Assembly: GCA_004535785.1 (NCBI GenBank)
Contig: SPIB01000007.1
Span: 1-52,376 of the forward strand
Direction: 5' to 3'
DNA: 52,376 nt
DNA from: Gammaproteobacteria bacterium LSUCC0112
GTDB taxonomy: Bacteria; Pseudomonadota; Gammaproteobacteria; Pseudomonadales; Pseudohongiellaceae
Shown: positions 19,921 through 30,272 of the stretch, piece by piece
Layout: each line of letters begins with the position of its first letter
Position numbering within the stretch: the first letter of the stretch is position 1
Position numbers and translations under genes: made by a program
Notes under the pieces: model-generated
What the model saw: the letters and a program-made list of their open reading frames with translations, nothing else
Database searches by the model: none
Told to the model about the DNA's origin: nothing

Positions 19921-21732
19921 TCACAAGGGCCAGACAAACAGCAGCAACGGGATTGCTATCGCCACCACGAGTATCTCCAACGGCAGTCCCAGTGTCCAAT
20001 AGTCGCCAAACTTGAAACCACCCGGTCCAAGAATCAAGGTATTGTTCTGATGTCCAATCGGGGTCAGGAACGCACAGGACGCACCGATTGCGACCGCCAT
20101 CAAAAATGAGTCCGGACTGACGCCGAGCGTTGTTGACGTGCCGATAGCGATCGGGCACATCACGGCAGCCGTTGCTGCGTTATTCATCAGGTCTGACAAA
20201 AACATCGTTACCACCAGAATCAGCGTAAGTCCAATAATGGCATTGCCTTGGGCGACACTATCAATCATAAAGCGGGCAATCAGATCTGCCGTCCCGGTAG
20301 CTTCCATCGCGCCTGCAACCGGGATCAACGCGCCAAGTAACACAATGACGGGCCAGTCAACGGCTTCATGTACTTTGCGTGGCGGAACAGTGCGCAACAC
20401 CATGGACGCGAGTACCCCGATAGCAAACGCAATCGCTGCCGGTAATATGGCAAATGCAGCAAGACTAATCGAGCCAAGCATGATCACGCTGGCTTCAATC
20501 ACTTTGCGTTTGTCGGGAATCCGGACGTCTCGCTGGGCAAGCGGCACGCAACCGTTGTCGACTGCAAACTCCGCAACTGCTTCGGGAGGCCCCTGCATCA
20601 GCAGGAGATCACCAGAAAGTAAGGTGATCGAGCGCAGCCGTTTCATCGAACGTTTACCTTCGCGCGACAACGCAAGCAGATTTATGCCGTAGCGGGCTCG
20701 TAACAAAATATCGCTGGCTGAACGTCCGTTTAATGGTGAGCCGGGCAGCACCGCAAGTTCCATCAACGTGATCTCATCCGTGTTTGAAGCCGGTTCTGCT
20801 TTTGTTGTGTCTGTTTCTGGTTGGTCCTCAGCGGTATTTCGCCTGACGGATTCCTCGAGTGTTAGCCCGAGAATGGACAACACATTGCTCAGGGATTCTG
20901 CTTCGGCTTCAATCATCAGGATGTCATCGCGGTTCACGCGCCGACGTGGATTGGCTGCGATCAAACGGATGTCGTTTTTGACAATCCCTATGATTTGCGC
21001 GTCCACTTCTGCAAGTTCGGCCTCGATCTCACGAAGGCTCATGCCGATGGCTTTGCTGTTGTCCTGAACACGGACTTCAGTGATATAAGCGCCCGATTCA
21101 AAGCCTTCGATACCTGCCTGTTTGCGTGCCGGGACTAGTCTCCAGCCGAACAGCACAACAAATCCCAAGCCTGCCAGGGCAACGCTCAGACCTATAGGCG
21201 AGAAGTCGAACATCGCAAAATGACCCAATCCTGCTTCTGCGCGAAAACCTGATACGATCAGGTTAGAGGGCGTGCCGATCAGCGTGGTCATGCCGCCAAG
21301 GATGGTGCCAAAGGCGAGCGGCATCAGTACCTGCCCCGGGGCCATTTCAAGCCGCTTGGCAAGGCTGACTGCTATGGGCATCAACAGAGCCATGGCACCG
21401 ACATTGTTCATAAAACCCGACAAAAATGCCCCAAGCCCCAGCAGCGCGGCCAAGCTGATCAAGCGTCCCGCTTTAGCCGGCAACAGTGTGCGCGTGAGGG
21501 CTTCAACTGCGCCCGAGTTTTGCAAACCCTGACTCAGTACCAGGACACAGGCAACGGTAATCACGGCTGGATGCCCAAAACCGATGAATGCCTCTGCCGG
21601 TTGTATCAATCCTGACAGTACACTGGCGAGTAGGGCAGCGCCTGCTACCATATCGTGGCGCCATCGTCCCCACAGAAACATGCCAACAGTCGCGGCCAGA
21701 ATTGTCAGAATCATCCATTGATCATGTGTCAT
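19921..21732 (-). CDS. SLC13/DASS-type permease with paired TrkA-C (RCK_C) domains
   Basis: The 603-residue inner-membrane protein has an N-terminal membrane half with GFMNNVGAMALLMPIAV and a GTPSNLI motif. A hydrophilic middle (about residues 205-390) contains two TrkA-C-like regulatory modules (ITEVRVQDNSKAIGMSL, and LAVLPGSPLNGRSASDILL with LLSGDLLLMQG). The C-terminal membrane half has DLMNNAATAAVMCPIAIG. This arrangement is typical of divalent-anion/sodium symporter family members usually annotated as SLC13 family permeases. The substrate (sulfate, dicarboxylate or other anion) cannot be read from the sequence. It is convergent with sdaA, and 152 bases separate it from the end of the lig operon. 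Confidence 0.88.
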   Translation of the reverse strand: MTHDQWMILTILAATVGMFLWGRWRHDMVAGAALLASVLSGLIQPAEAFIGFGHPAVITVACVLVLSQGLQNSGAVEALTRTLLPAKAGRLISLAALLGLGAFLSGFMNNVGAMALLMPIAVSLAKRLEMAPGQVLMPLAFGTILGGMTTLIGTPSNLIVSGFRAEAGLGHFAMFDFSPIGLSVALAGLGFVVLFGWRLVPARKQAGIEGFESGAYITEVRVQDNSKAIGMSLREIEAELAEVDAQIIGIVKNDIRLIAANPRRRVNRDDILMIEAEAESLSNVLSILGLTLEESVRRNTAEDQPETDTTKAEPASNTDEITLMELAVLPGSPLNGRSASDILLRARYGINLLALSREGKRSMKRLRSITLLSGDLLLMQGPPEAVAEFAVDNGCVPLAQRDVRIPDKRKVIEASVIMLGSISLAAFAILPAAIAFAIGVLASMVLRTVPPRKVHEAVDWPVIVLLGALIPVAGAMEATGTADLIARFMIDSVAQGNAIIGLTLILVVTMFLSDLMNNAATAAVMCPIAIGTSTTLGVSPDSFLMAVAIGASCAFLTPIGHQNNTLILGPGGFKFGDYWTLGLPLEILVVAIAIPLLLFVWPL

Positions 21733-21884
21733 GACTTCCTCGGGCTGCTACGAGTTCAATTGACAGATTTTTTTAACGCATTTGACGTTAACTCATTTGA
21801 ACGTGCCAATGCAAAAAAGGACAACAAAAAAAATTCGAAGTGGCTGTCCTGTAATGGCTCAAATTGGGAAGTGGAGCGGGATAG

Positions 21885-22829
21885 TTACGTTAGTGTCATC
21901 TCGAGTTTATGCAGAATTTCGTAGCATGGTAGTACGCTGGCGACGCTTGCGTTGGGTTCGCGATTTTCACGGATTGCTGCAACAAATTCTCGGTCTTGCA
22001 GCTCGATACCGTTTAAAGAAATATCCACGTTTGATACATCAATAGCCTCTTCGCGGCCATTTACAAGATCATCATAACGGGCAATGTATGTTCCGTTGTC
22101 ACAGATATAACGGAAAAATGTTCCCAGTGGTCCGTCGTTGTTAAATGACAAAGATAGCGTGCAGATTTTTCCGCTGTCCGTCTTTAATTGAATAGACATA
22201 TCCATCGCAATTTTCAGCTCAGGATGGATGGGGCCTTGCATCGCATGGGCGGCTACAACCCTTTCGCCGGTCTGGTATTGGAAAAGGTCTACCGTATGAG
22301 CCGCGTGATGCCACAGCAGGTGATCTGTCCAGCTGCGTGGTTCGCCCAGCGCATTGATATTTTTGCGTCGAAAAAAATAAGTTTGTACATCCATCTGTTG
22401 GATATTCAACTCACCACTTTTTATTTTGTTGTGGATCCACTGATGAGATGGATTAAAGCGCCGCGTATGACCAACCATGCACACCAACCCGGTTTCCTGT
22501 TGTGTGCGCAAAACTGCTCGGGCATCGTCGATGTTATCTGCCAGTGGTATTTCAACCTGCACGTGCTTGCCTGCTTTCATACATTGAATTGCCTGGCTTG
22601 CATGGACTTGTGTTGGCGTGCAGAGAATTGCAGCCACTACACCTGGTTGCGCCAGACATTCATTCAAGTCTGCGCTCACATGCGGCACGCCATACTTGTC
22701 AGCAACAACTCTGGCTTTATCAGTTTCAAAATCTGCGATAGAAACCACTTGCACACCTTCGATAAGCTGCAGTGCGTCGAGATGTTTGGTACCAAACGCG
22801 CCGGCTCCGGCAAGTACAATCTTCATCAC
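21885..22829 (-). CDS. ligC: 4-carboxy-2-hydroxymuconate-6-semialdehyde dehydrogenase
   Basis: The 314-residue Gfo/Idh/MocA-type oxidoreductase has an N-terminal Rossmann motif, GAGAFGTKHLDAL. Segments QVEIPLAD, VGHTRRFNPSHQ, MDVQTYFFRRKN and WTDHLLWHHAAHTVDLF closely match what I recall of Sphingobium SYK-6 LigC (315 residues). The enzyme oxidises the product of protocatechuate 4,5-cleavage, as its cyclic hemiacetal, to 2-pyrone-4,6-dicarboxylate with NAD(P)+. It is the last gene of the lig operon and starts directly after ligB ends. Two ATGs in a row leave the start uncertain by one codon. Confidence 0.95.
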   Translation of the reverse strand: MMKIVLAGAGAFGTKHLDALQLIEGVQVVSIADFETDKARVVADKYGVPHVSADLNECLAQPGVVAAILCTPTQVHASQAIQCMKAGKHVQVEIPLADNIDDARAVLRTQQETGLVCMVGHTRRFNPSHQWIHNKIKSGELNIQQMDVQTYFFRRKNINALGEPRSWTDHLLWHHAAHTVDLFQYQTGERVVAAHAMQGPIHPELKIAMDMSIQLKTDSGKICTLSLSFNNDGPLGTFFRYICDNGTYIARYDDLVNGREEAIDVSNVDISLNGIELQDREFVAAIRENREPNASVASVLPCYEILHKLEMTLT

Positions 22830-24068
<1,239 letters not shown>

Positions 24069-24069
<1 letters not shown>

Positions 24070-24968
24070 TATTTAGTTTCCTCAGGCCAGTACAGGCGCA
24101 TTGGGTTGTCAACCAGCAGTTTCTTTTGCAGCTCCACCGTTGTTGCAATCATCGGAACAAAATCAACCAGTTTTCCATCGTCTGGCATATGATTTTTCAT
24201 ATTGGGATGCGGCCAGTCAGTACCCCACAATACTCGATCCGGAAACCTGTCAACGACGCGTTTTGCAAAGGGAATCACATCCTCATATTTATCTGGACCA
24301 CTGATTGAAAGACGTTCAGGGCAACTGACTTTTGACCATATGTTCGGGTTTTCCTGCAGTAATTTCAGGAACAGCCCGAACTCCGGACCGTCAACGGAGC
24401 GGCTGACATCGGGGCGTCCCATATGGTCAACGACAACCGTGGTTGGCAAAGAAGTGAAAAAGTCGTAATGCTCAGGCAGCTCCTGGCCTTCAAAATAGAT
24501 CACGATATGCCAGCCCAGCGGCGCAATTTTATGGGCGACTTCCAAAAGTCCGTCTTTGGGCAATGCATCTACCAAACGTTTAACAAAATTAAAGCGCACA
24601 CCACGCACGCCAACGTCATGCAGATGTTGCAGTTGTTGAAGGGTAATATCCGGTTTTACCGTTGCGACGCCACGGGCTTTTCCATGGGAATTCTGCAAAG
24701 CATCAACGAGTGCGCGATTGTCCGATCCGTGGCAGGTTGCCTGAACGATGACATTGCGCTCAAAACCTAAGAAATCTCTGAGCGCAAAAAGTTGTTGCCA
24801 GGATGCATCACACGGCGTGTATTTGCGCTCGGGGGCAAACGGGAAACGAGCACCAGGTCCAAACACATGACAGTGAGCGTCGACAGCGCCTGGGGGTACT
24901 TTGAATGAAGGTCTAACCGGATTGCTCGCCCAACATAACCAATCAGGATCCATGACAAAATCGCTCAT
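24069..24968 (-). CDS. ligI: 2-pyrone-4,6-dicarboxylate lactonase
   Basis: The 299-residue amidohydrolase-superfamily enzyme opens 2-pyrone-4,6-dicarboxylate to 4-oxalomesaconate (or its enol tautomer). Visible motifs are VDAHCHVFGPG at the first strand, VRGVRFNFVKRLVD, VVDHMGRPD and a late WGTDWPHPN carrying the conserved Asp. LigI of SYK-6 is about 293 residues. It is separated from ligJ by 2 bases and coupled to ligA by a one-base overlap. In SYK-6, as I recall, ligI sits with ligK and apart from ligJABC; here all are in one unit. Confidence 0.95.
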
Positions 24969-24970
24969 AA

Positions 24971-25996
24971 TTACAGGCCTCTCTTTTTGAGAGTTGCATC
25001 AAGTCGTGGATATACCCGACGGGCGTTTAACTCAAAAACTTTGCGTTTTTCTTCTGCAGAAATGTCCAATGCGTCAATATACCGCTTGGTGTCATCAAAA
25101 TAGAATCCTGTTTCAGGATCTATGCCACGGACTGCACCAACCATCTCCGAACCGAACAGAATGTTGTCGATATCAATAACTTCAAATAACAAATCAATGC
25201 CTGGTTGATGGTAGACACAGGTATCAAAAAATACATTTTTCATAACATGCTCAGGTAACGGAGGGCGTTTGAGCATGTCAGCCAGCCCTCTGTAACGACC
25301 CCAATGGTAGGGGACTGCGCCACCACCATGAGGAATAATAAATCTGAGCTGCGGAAAATCCTTAAACAGATCACCTTCAATAAATTGCATAAATGCCGTG
25401 GTGTCTGCGTTAATGTAGTGTGCACCAGTGGCGTGGAAATTTGGATTACATGAGCCTGATACATGAATCATGGCAGGCACATCAAGTTCTACCATTTTCT
25501 CGTAGAAGGGATACCAACTTTTGTCTGTCAACGGCGCGGATGTCCAATGTCCACCTGAAGGATCGGGATTAAGGTTGCAGCCAATAAAACCAAGCTCTGT
25601 AATGCATCGCTCAAGTTCGTCAATTGACTGAGAAATAGGGATGCCCGGTGACTGTGGCAACTGACAGACCCCAATGAAATAGTCGGGATACAAGGTCACC
25701 ACCCGGTGTATTAAATCGTTACAGGCTCTGGTCCATTGCTGGGATACTTTGTTGTCGCCAATATGGTGTGCCATAGCAGAGGCGCGAGGCGAAAAAATAG
25801 TCATATCTGCGCCGCGATCGCGCAACAGTTTTAGCTGATTATTCTCGATACTTTCTCTGATCATGTCATCGCTGATAACGGCTTGTTCAGCCTGCTGAGA
25901 CGACCCGTTGTTGAACAACGAGATTTGCTGCTCGCGGAAAGTCTGATGCGGCTCAGGTGCCGTGGTGTAATGTCCGTGACAGTCGATGATCATCAA
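24971..25996 (-). CDS. ligJ: 4-oxalomesaconate hydratase
   Basis: The 341-residue amidohydrolase-type (ACMSD-like) protein hydrates 4-oxalomesaconate to 4-carboxy-4-hydroxy-2-oxoadipate. It starts MMIIDCHGHYTTAP, a metal-binding HxH, and has IPHGGGAVPYHWGRYRG and NILFGSEMVGAVRG, typical of LigJ. It lies 43 bases after ligU and 2 bases before ligI. Members of this superfamily need a divalent metal; the His residues expected for that are present. Confidence 0.94.
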   Translation of the reverse strand: MMIIDCHGHYTTAPEPHQTFREQQISLFNNGSSQQAEQAVISDDMIRESIENNQLKLLRDRGADMTIFSPRASAMAHHIGDNKVSQQWTRACNDLIHRVVTLYPDYFIGVCQLPQSPGIPISQSIDELERCITELGFIGCNLNPDPSGGHWTSAPLTDKSWYPFYEKMVELDVPAMIHVSGSCNPNFHATGAHYINADTTAFMQFIEGDLFKDFPQLRFIIPHGGGAVPYHWGRYRGLADMLKRPPLPEHVMKNVFFDTCVYHQPGIDLLFEVIDIDNILFGSEMVGAVRGIDPETGFYFDDTKRYIDALDISAEEKRKVFELNARRVYPRLDATLKKRGL

Positions 25997-26039
25997 TTCT
26001 TCTCCATTTGGCTGTTTTTTTCTTCACTGCGAACTGATT

Positions 26040-27131
26040 TTAGTTCGGGTTCCATACCTTTGAAGGGATAAAAACAGATCCCTGCATGATCTTGCGTGCA
26101 GTGCGAAGTAACGCACTGCTGATAATCCTGGTTTCTCCGGCTATTGATTCCGACGTTATCTCAACGGTAAAAAAGCCTGTCGGGTGTTCGACGTCGATGG
26201 TATGTTTGCCTGGGCTTAAATCAGCATTTGAAACACTATTTGCCACTGAACCTGCAATGATGCAGGCAGATGCAACGCTGACTGCGCCAAGCACCCCAAT
26301 GGCCTCATGAACGCGATGCGGGATAAAATTTCTGGTGCTGATAAGCCCACCATTTCTGGCTGACGCCACAAGACACATTTTAGGTACAGTCTTTTTGCTG
26401 ACATCGCCCAGATTCATTAATGCACCTGCTTTGAGTCGTATTGCTTCAATCAGGTCCTTAAGGGGTAAATCAGATTCGAGTTCATCGGGTGATTCATAGC
26501 CTGTCTTGCCAAACTCGTTTGCATCAAGAATAACAACGGGCATCCCGTTATCAATGCAACTGGCACGAAAACCGTCAATCAGATCGACAGGGTTGCCTGT
26601 AGGCAAAAGTGATCCGCATGATGATCCGGCGATGTTTTGAAAGTAGAGGTTAACCGGCGCCGCAGTACCTGGTACACCATCAATCCTCGCATTACCTTCG
26701 TAGACAACTTTGCCAGATTGAGTAACTACAGTTGAAGTGGTTACACTGCCGGTATTCAGCATACGAATGCGGACATCTGTTGACCCCTCACTCGCGTCCA
26801 CCAAGCCGGTTTCAATGGCGAAAGCGCCGACTCCAGCCAAAAGGTTTCCGCAGTTTTGCGAGGCGCTGACTTCTGCTTTGTCGACGGAGACCTGCATGAA
26901 AAGATAATCAACATCGGCATCGGAAGATGTAGACTTGCTTACTATTGCAACTTTACTGGTGAGTGGGTGCGCACCACCCACGCCATCTATTTGTCTTTCA
27001 TCTGGAGAGCCCATTGCCGCCAGCAACACATCATGGATTTTATTGATGTCCTCAGGCAAGTCTGAGGCGAGGAAGTAAAGGCCTTTAGACGTGCCGCCGC
27101 GCATTAACATACATGGAATTTCAGTTTGCAT
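26040..27131 (-). CDS. ligU: 4-oxalomesaconate tautomerase, PrpF-like fold
   Basis: The 363-residue protein of the PrpF/diaminopimelate-epimerase-like fold starts with QTEIPCMLMRGGTSKGLYF, a hallmark of this family. ASQNCGNLLAGVGAFAIE provides a conserved Cys-Gly-Asn. Homologues (LigU of SYK-6, GalD of Pseudomonas putida) isomerise 4-oxalomesaconate between double-bond or tautomeric forms so that LigJ can hydrate it. It sits between ligK (18-base gap) and ligJ (43-base gap), which supports this role over a methylaconitate isomerase (PrpF) role. Confidence 0.92.
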   Translation of the reverse strand: MQTEIPCMLMRGGTSKGLYFLASDLPEDINKIHDVLLAAMGSPDERQIDGVGGAHPLTSKVAIVSKSTSSDADVDYLFMQVSVDKAEVSASQNCGNLLAGVGAFAIETGLVDASEGSTDVRIRMLNTGSVTTSTVVTQSGKVVYEGNARIDGVPGTAAPVNLYFQNIAGSSCGSLLPTGNPVDLIDGFRASCIDNGMPVVILDANEFGKTGYESPDELESDLPLKDLIEAIRLKAGALMNLGDVSKKTVPKMCLVASARNGGLISTRNFIPHRVHEAIGVLGAVSVASACIIAGSVANSVSNADLSPGKHTIDVEHPTGFFTVEITSESIAGETRIISSALLRTARKIMQGSVFIPSKVWNPN

Positions 27132-27149
27132 TGTCAGACCTTTTCCAGT

Positions 27150-27839
27150 CTATTCTTCTTTGTTTTTTGTCACGTATTTAAGGCCTTTTTCAGCAAGCAG
27201 ATTCCTCATATTATAAATGTCCAATCCGAGTTCGCCGGCCGCCAATCTCGCACGAGTTTGTAACTCTCTGGCTTCACGCTCCCGGGATCTCCTGAGTGTT
27301 TCTTCTGCATGCAGACGTGGTACCACGACAACACCATCGCGATCCGCAACAATCAAATCACCCGGGTGAATCAATGCACCAGCACAAACCACGGGCACGT
27401 TGACATTAGCCAAGGTTGCTTTAACAGTACCTTGAGCGAATACCGTCTTCGACCAAACCGGGAAGTTCATCTCTTCAAGTGTAGCGATATCTCTGACCCC
27501 TGCATCGATAATAAGAGCGCGTACACCACGTACTTGCAAGGAAGTTGCCAGCAAATCACCAAAGTACCCATCGTCACAAGGACTGGTTGGTGTGACGATC
27601 AGGATGTCACCTTCTTTGCACTGTTCAACTGCAACATGAATCATCCAGTTATCACCAGGTGCGACCTCGCAAGTTACAGCGCTACCTGCAACGGATGCAC
27701 ACTGGAATACGGGTTTCATGTACGGCAGCATCAGACCTTTGCGGCCTTGTGCCTCATGCACTGTAGCAACACCAAAGCCTCGAATGCTGTCGGCAATTGT
27801 CCTGCTCACTCTATCTATTTCGGTAACAACGATAGCCAT
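27150..27839 (-). CDS. ligK: 4-carboxy-4-hydroxy-2-oxoadipate aldolase
   Basis: The 229-residue RraA-like class II aldolase splits 4-carboxy-4-hydroxy-2-oxoadipate to pyruvate and oxaloacetate, the last step of 4,5-cleavage. Family motifs are [57 protein letters not shown] and [17 protein letters not shown]. The second half of this list, G-x-x-R-x-x-x-D, binds the metal and pyruvyl group in homologues. It is the first gene of the lig operon, and its promoter lies in the divergent region shared with the MFS gene. RraA itself is much shorter and lacks this context. Confidence 0.95.
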   Translation of the reverse strand: MAIVVTEIDRVSRTIADSIRGFGVATVHEAQGRKGLMLPYMKPVFQCASVAGSAVTCEVAPGDNWMIHVAVEQCKEGDILIVTPTSPCDDGYFGDLLATSLQVRGVRALIIDAGVRDIATLEEMNFPVWSKTVFAQGTVKATLANVNVPVVCAGALIHPGDLIVADRDGVVVVPRLHAEETLRRSREREARELQTRARLAAGELGLDIYNMRNLLAEKGLKYVTKNKEE

Positions 27840-27919
27840 GGTGCGGTACCTCGGAAAATAGCGTCAGACAATTATTCCACACTAAATCCATTGCTTTGAT
27901 TCGAATGCTGCATACTGCT

Positions 27920-27937
27920 ATAAGAATTTGCTATACC
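27920..27937 (-). promoter_or_regulatory. Putative LysR-type operator, lig operon side
   Basis: The plus strand reads ATAAGAATTTGCTATACC; the complement gives TATAGCAAATTCTTAT. This contains ATA-N9-TAT, and therefore the T-N11-A pattern of LysR boxes. It lies 81-98 bases upstream of the ligK start. Confidence 0.6.
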
Positions 27938-27978
27938 AACTCTTTAAGATAAAAGAAGTTTTAATTTTTTTTGCGTTA

Positions 27979-27996
27979 GGTATAGCAAATACTTAT
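27979..27996 (+). promoter_or_regulatory. Putative LysR-type operator, transporter side
   Basis: The sequence is GGTATAGCAAATACTTAT, again with ATA-N9-TAT (T-N11-A). It pairs with the 27920-27937 arm and lies 168-185 bases upstream of the MFS start. The 15 bases at 27983-27997 recur with one change at 35037-35051, upstream of the TIM-barrel gene. Confidence 0.6.
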
Positions 27997-28150
27997 GGCC
28001 AAATGCTGGATTCGACGCAGTTGAAATCATTAGATTATGAAATACTGGAGTCGGTAATACTCGACTTGAATCAGGCGATCCACATTGATTGGAATTGCCT
28101 TGGGTCAAGTTTGGATCCAGCAGAAAAAAATTGGCCAAAAATAAGGGCCG

Positions 28151-28157
28151 GGAGGAG
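28151..28157 (+). promoter_or_regulatory. Ribosome binding site that fixes a GTG start
   Basis: GGAGGAG lies 6 bases before the GTG at 28164. No comparable site precedes the upstream in-frame codons, so the transporter is taken to start at this GTG. Confidence 0.8.
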
Positions 28158-28163
28158 AGAGTT

Positions 28164-29474
28164 GTGAATACAAGTTCTGGCGCTACCTTGAATGAACGGC
28201 GCACAAACGTGCGCTGGTTCCCGATTCTGTTTATGGTATTGATCGGTACTACAATTAATTACCTCGACAGAGCTGTGTTTGGAATTGCTCGTGTGGGAGG
28301 CATGCAGGAAGACCTTGGGTTGGACGCCGTTCAGATTGGTTATTTAGGGGCAGCTTTCAGTCTGACGTACGCCTTTGCGCAAATACCCGGAGGTATATTT
28401 CTTGATAGATTCGGCACCAGAGTGACATATGGCCTATCGCTCTTCAGTTGGTCACTTTTTACTGCGGCACAAGGTATCGCGGGCAGTTTTGCAGCGATGT
28501 TTGGATATCGTCTGGGTATGGGCTTGTGCGAGGCACCGTGTTTTCCAGCAAACAGCAGAATTCTTGCCACATGGTTCCCACAAGGTGAGCGGGCTCGTGC
28601 AAACAGTGTTTACGCAGTCGGGCAATATGCCGGTTTAGCCTTTCTAAGCGTACCTTTGGTCTGGATTACATCAGAGCTTGGGTGGAGAGCGTTGTTTCTG
28701 ATCGCAGGACTGGGTGGGATGCTGTTTGCCTTCTATTTTTATGGCAAATATCACGAGCCTAACGATAGCAAGATTGCCAATCAGGCTGAACTTGACTACA
28801 TCGAAGCAGGTGGTGGATTGGCGCCTAAAACTTCCAGACTCAAATTCAACTGGAAAAATCTTGGTAGTGTGTTCCGTCGGCGTCAAATTCTTGTGGCCTC
28901 TGCCGCGATGTTTTGCGGCAACACAGTCCTGGTATTTTTTCTGATTGATTTTATCAATTATCTTGGAAGCGAACGTGATATGCAGTTTCTGCAAGCGGGA
29001 ATCTGGGGTGCATTACCCTACATAGCCGCGGCACTGGGTGTGCTTTGTGGTGGCCAGCTTTCTGACTATCTGCTGCGCCGAACGGGTTCTGCGAATATTG
29101 GTCGAAAGGTGCCAATTACACTCGGATTTATAATGGCGTCCGTTATTGTCTTTGCAGCATTGGTGCCAAAAGGCGCTGAAGGCAATATGATTGTAATTGC
29201 AATTATGTGTGTTGCTTTTTTTGGTCAAGGTATCACTAATCTCGGCTGGACTGTCATCTCTGATGTTGCGCCTAAAGAATTGATTGGTATGAGCGGAGGA
29301 GTGTTTAATTTCGTGACTAATCTGGCTGGCATTCTCACACCCATACTGATTGGATATATTTTGTTTTATACAACGAGTTACGCAGCAGCATTGGTCTATG
29401 TTGGCGCAATGCCACTGATTGGCGCACTGCTCTATATATTTGTATTGGGTGACATTAAGCGTCTGGCGGTGTAA
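28164..29474 (+). CDS. MFS transporter, ACS-like, probable aromatic acid uptake
   Basis: 436 residues from the GTG at 28164. It has the 12-helix pattern of the major facilitator superfamily, with TINYLDRAVFGIA in helix 1 and the loop motif GGIFLDRFGTRVTYG between helices 2 and 3. PCFPANSRILATWFPQGERARANSVY is the kind of segment seen in the anion:cation symporter branch (phthalate, hexuronate, 4-hydroxybenzoate-like carriers). Position, divergent from the lig operon with a shared operator pair, suggests uptake of protocatechuate or a precursor. The substrate is inferred, not shown. The next gene follows after 53 bases in the same direction. Confidence 0.88.
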   Translation: MNTSSGATLNERRTNVRWFPILFMVLIGTTINYLDRAVFGIARVGGMQEDLGLDAVQIGYLGAAFSLTYAFAQIPGGIFLDRFGTRVTYGLSLFSWSLFTAAQGIAGSFAAMFGYRLGMGLCEAPCFPANSRILATWFPQGERARANSVYAVGQYAGLAFLSVPLVWITSELGWRALFLIAGLGGMLFAFYFYGKYHEPNDSKIANQAELDYIEAGGGLAPKTSRLKFNWKNLGSVFRRRQILVASAAMFCGNTVLVFFLIDFINYLGSERDMQFLQAGIWGALPYIAAALGVLCGGQLSDYLLRRTGSANIGRKVPITLGFIMASVIVFAALVPKGAEGNMIVIAIMCVAFFGQGITNLGWTVISDVAPKELIGMSGGVFNFVTNLAGILTPILIGYILFYTTSYAAALVYVGAMPLIGALLYIFVLGDIKRLAV

Positions 29475-29527
29475 CCACCTCTTTAATGAGTTTGATGACC
29501 CAATCCCGAAAGAAAGGAGTAGAAAAA

Positions 29528-30211
29528 ATGAAACTTGCAGGCAACGGCGCATTGGGCGTCTGGCATTGTGTAGAGGCTGGTAGCGAAGCTGAAGTGGAGC
29601 GCTGGTATATCAATGAGCATTATCATGACAGAGTAGTTATTGAAGGCTTTTTGCGTGCCAGAAACTACAAAAATTTAACTGATGAGGGTTCTTTGTATTT
29701 CAGTCGCTATGACACAGTCAGTGTCGATGATCTGTCGTGTGATGCATACCTCCGTTCTTTACGTAACCCTAGTGCCTGGTCCCAAACGATTTTCCCGCGG
29801 TATCACAACACTGTCCGTGGCGCGTTCGCAGTGTCTGAGCGCTGGGGCGTTGGCATTGGTGGATATCTTCTGTCACTCCGCCTTGATGATGGCAGCAACG
29901 GTATCAGCGCAAAGGTCCAACAGGAACTTGCCAATAACCTCCACACACTTCATGGTCTCGATGGTGTTGTTTCGGTAGAGAGCTGGATTGTGAATGCCAA
30001 TACATCAACTATCAAAACCAAAGAGCAGGAGATTAGAGGGCAGCAAGACCAGTATCCTTTGGCAGCAGTGCTCGTCGATCTCATGAATCCGGATATTGCT
30101 CAGCGAGTTGTTGAATTACTGCCTGCTCTTGCGGAGTTGGCCAAAAAAGACTTGATGAAATTGACGTATCAACTAACCAAAAACGAATTGATTCTTCCAC
30201 GCCCGCACTAA
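29528..30211 (+). CDS. Dimeric alpha/beta-barrel (EthD-like) protein, possibly two fused copies
   Basis: 227 residues from the ATG at 29528, chosen because AAGGAG (29514-29519) lies 8 bases before it; an upstream ATG at 29486 lacks such a site. Residues 8-60 carry an EthD/dabb-like pattern, GVWHCVEAG followed by VERWYINEHYHDRVVIEGFLRARNYK. The second half (about residues 115-215) has a fainter beta-alpha-beta pattern, so the protein may be a tandem of two ferredoxin-like domains. It has no signal peptide. It probably forms an operon with the transporter and ends at a terminator. A role as a small catabolic enzyme (isomerase, hydratase or decarboxylase) in the pathway is plausible but unproven. 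Confidence 0.72.
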   Translation: MKLAGNGALGVWHCVEAGSEAEVERWYINEHYHDRVVIEGFLRARNYKNLTDEGSLYFSRYDTVSVDDLSCDAYLRSLRNPSAWSQTIFPRYHNTVRGAFAVSERWGVGIGGYLLSLRLDDGSNGISAKVQQELANNLHTLHGLDGVVSVESWIVNANTSTIKTKEQEIRGQQDQYPLAAVLVDLMNPDIAQRVVELLPALAELAKKDLMKLTYQLTKNELILPRPH

Positions 30212-30224
30212 GACAGTATGCATA

Positions 30225-30254
30225 AAAAAGCCCGGATGTTTTTCCGGGCTTTTT
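30225..30254. terminator. Bidirectional rho-independent terminator
   Basis: A 12-bp perfect stem, AAAAAGCCCGGA (30225-30236) and TCCGGGCTTTTT (30243-30254), closes a 6-base loop. It has a T-run on the plus strand and, by symmetry, on the minus strand. It lies between the 3' ends of the transporter operon and the convergent TonB-dependent receptor gene and can serve both. Confidence 0.92.
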
Positions 30255-30272
30255 ATGTCCTTGCAATGGTGA

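Larger units (their letters stand above)
27840..28163. promoter_or_regulatory. Divergent control region between lig operon and transporter gene
   Basis: This 324-bp AT-rich region separates the minus-strand lig operon from the plus-strand MFS gene. It carries two facing copies of a 16-18 bp motif (27920-27937 and 27979-27996) that form a long inverted pair, 17 of 18 bases complementary, with 41 bases between the arms. Each copy reads toward its own gene. A direct repeat TGCTATA at 27916 and 27929 lies in the left arm. No gene was found here. Confidence 0.7.

Noticed and set aside
21733-21884. Possible hairpin GGACA...TGTCC between the permease and ligC
   Set aside because: The stem is only five bases with a long loop, so no terminator or operator is claimed.
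26040-27131. PrpF (2-methylaconitate isomerase) annotation
   Set aside because: The fold matches, but no prpBCD genes are near and it is embedded between ligK and ligJ, where a 4-oxalomesaconate tautomerase is expected.
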